Positions 6,574 to 6,722 of a stretch of DNA of 6,722 nt are shown here, in pieces. A model generated the notes under the pieces. That model saw only the letters and a list, made by a program, of their open reading frames with translations. It was not told the origin of the DNA and searched no databases. The first letter of the stretch is position 1, and every line of letters begins with the position of its first letter. The position numbers and the translations under genes are program-made. The stretch spans positions 1 to 6,722 of the forward strand of contig CABQMM010000067.1 of NCBI GenBank assembly GCA_902465215.1. Direction: 5' to 3'. This stretch comes from an uncultured Bacillota bacterium. GTDB taxonomy: Bacteria; Bacillota; Clostridia; Peptostreptococcales; Anaerovoracaceae.

Positions 6574-6722
6574 TTAATCCAGCAGCTTCAGTAATACTTC
6601 CGACTGTGTCATTATACCATAGGCAATACAGTCTTCGTCAAGGTGGAAGCGCTCGGTATGAAGATTACATATTTCCTCTTCTCCCGGATTTTTACATCCA
6701 ATATGAAAATATGCCCCTTTTG
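6574..6722 (-). CDS. M20-family metallopeptidase/amidohydrolase, C-terminal end only (5' part outside window)
   Basis: This open frame enters from the right edge and stops with TAA at 6574-6576, giving the last 48 residues. Reading from the edge it starts KGAYFHIGCKNPGEEE and contains NLHTERFHLDED. This matches the closing part of M20 amidohydrolases (aminoacylase, N-acyl-amino-acid or indole-acetyl-amino-acid hydrolase type): an 'F.(I/L)G..NP' strand, then 'LH...F..DE', whose histidine is a metal ligand in the family, then a final helix (residues about 33-47) ending in LLKLLD. Such enzymes hydrolyse the amide of N-acylated amino acids or peptides in the cytosol. Only 11 bp separate its stop from the regulator start, so the two are very probably cotranscribed. 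The substrate cannot be judged from this tail, and an M20 dipeptidase is also possible. The family call comes from motif recognition, not a search. Confidence 0.82.
   Translation of the reverse strand, partial: KGAYFHIGCKNPGEEEICNLHTERFHLDEDCIAYGIMTQSEVLLKLLD

Overview
The window looks like chromosome from a low-GC Gram-positive anaerobe, most likely Clostridia. This rests on the AT-rich intergenic DNA, strong AGGAGG-type ribosome sites, tight gene packing and the protein families. No rRNA or other taxonomic marker is present, so the assignment is an inference. Every real gene lies on the minus strand, so transcription runs from the right edge (6722) to the left edge (1).

Reading in the direction of transcription, the window opens with the last 48 codons of an M20-family metallo-amidohydrolase (6574-6722). 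Eleven bases later comes a TyrR-type regulator with ACT, PAS, AAA+ and HTH parts (5006-6562). Then comes a 178-bp regulatory region (4828-5005). After it is a tight four-gene operon with 17-19 bp gaps: an Asp/Glu/hydantoin racemase (4090-4827), a DUF917 / S-methyl-thiohydantoin-desulfurase-like protein (2965-4071), an NhaC-family Na+/H+ antiporter (1466-2947), and a LysA-type PLP decarboxylase (145-1446, start revised from the longest reading frame). Bases 1-144 hold no gene that I can see, only a possible inverted repeat and a weak outward promoter.

The most striking part is the 178-bp regulatory region, which appears to contain a complete sigma-54 control circuit. A full-consensus -24/-12 promoter, TTGGCA-N7-TTGCA (4869-4885), lies just ahead of the racemase gene. 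Upstream of it are three 17-bp palindromes of the form TGTAAA-N5-TTTACA (4953-5010), with centres 21 and 20 bp apart, so all three lie on about the same helix face. They are centred about 103, 124 and 144 bp before the predicted transcription start. The half-sites are those of the E. coli TyrR box (TGTAAA-N6-TTTACA) with a one-base-shorter spacer. The adjacent regulator has TyrR architecture and a TyrR-like recognition helix, but it also carries a GSFTGA sigma-54 contact loop, which E. coli TyrR lacks.

Taken together, I infer an inducible amino-acid or hydantoin-type catabolic cluster. An aromatic or other amino acid, or a derivative, is probably sensed by the ACT/PAS part of the regulator. 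The racemase, DUF917 protein, amidohydrolase and decarboxylase would process the substrate, and the NhaC protein would couple exchange to Na+ or H+. The substrate cannot be read from the sequence. A LysA-type decarboxylase as the last gene of a sigma-54 operon is unusual and is the best clue that this is more than lysine biosynthesis.
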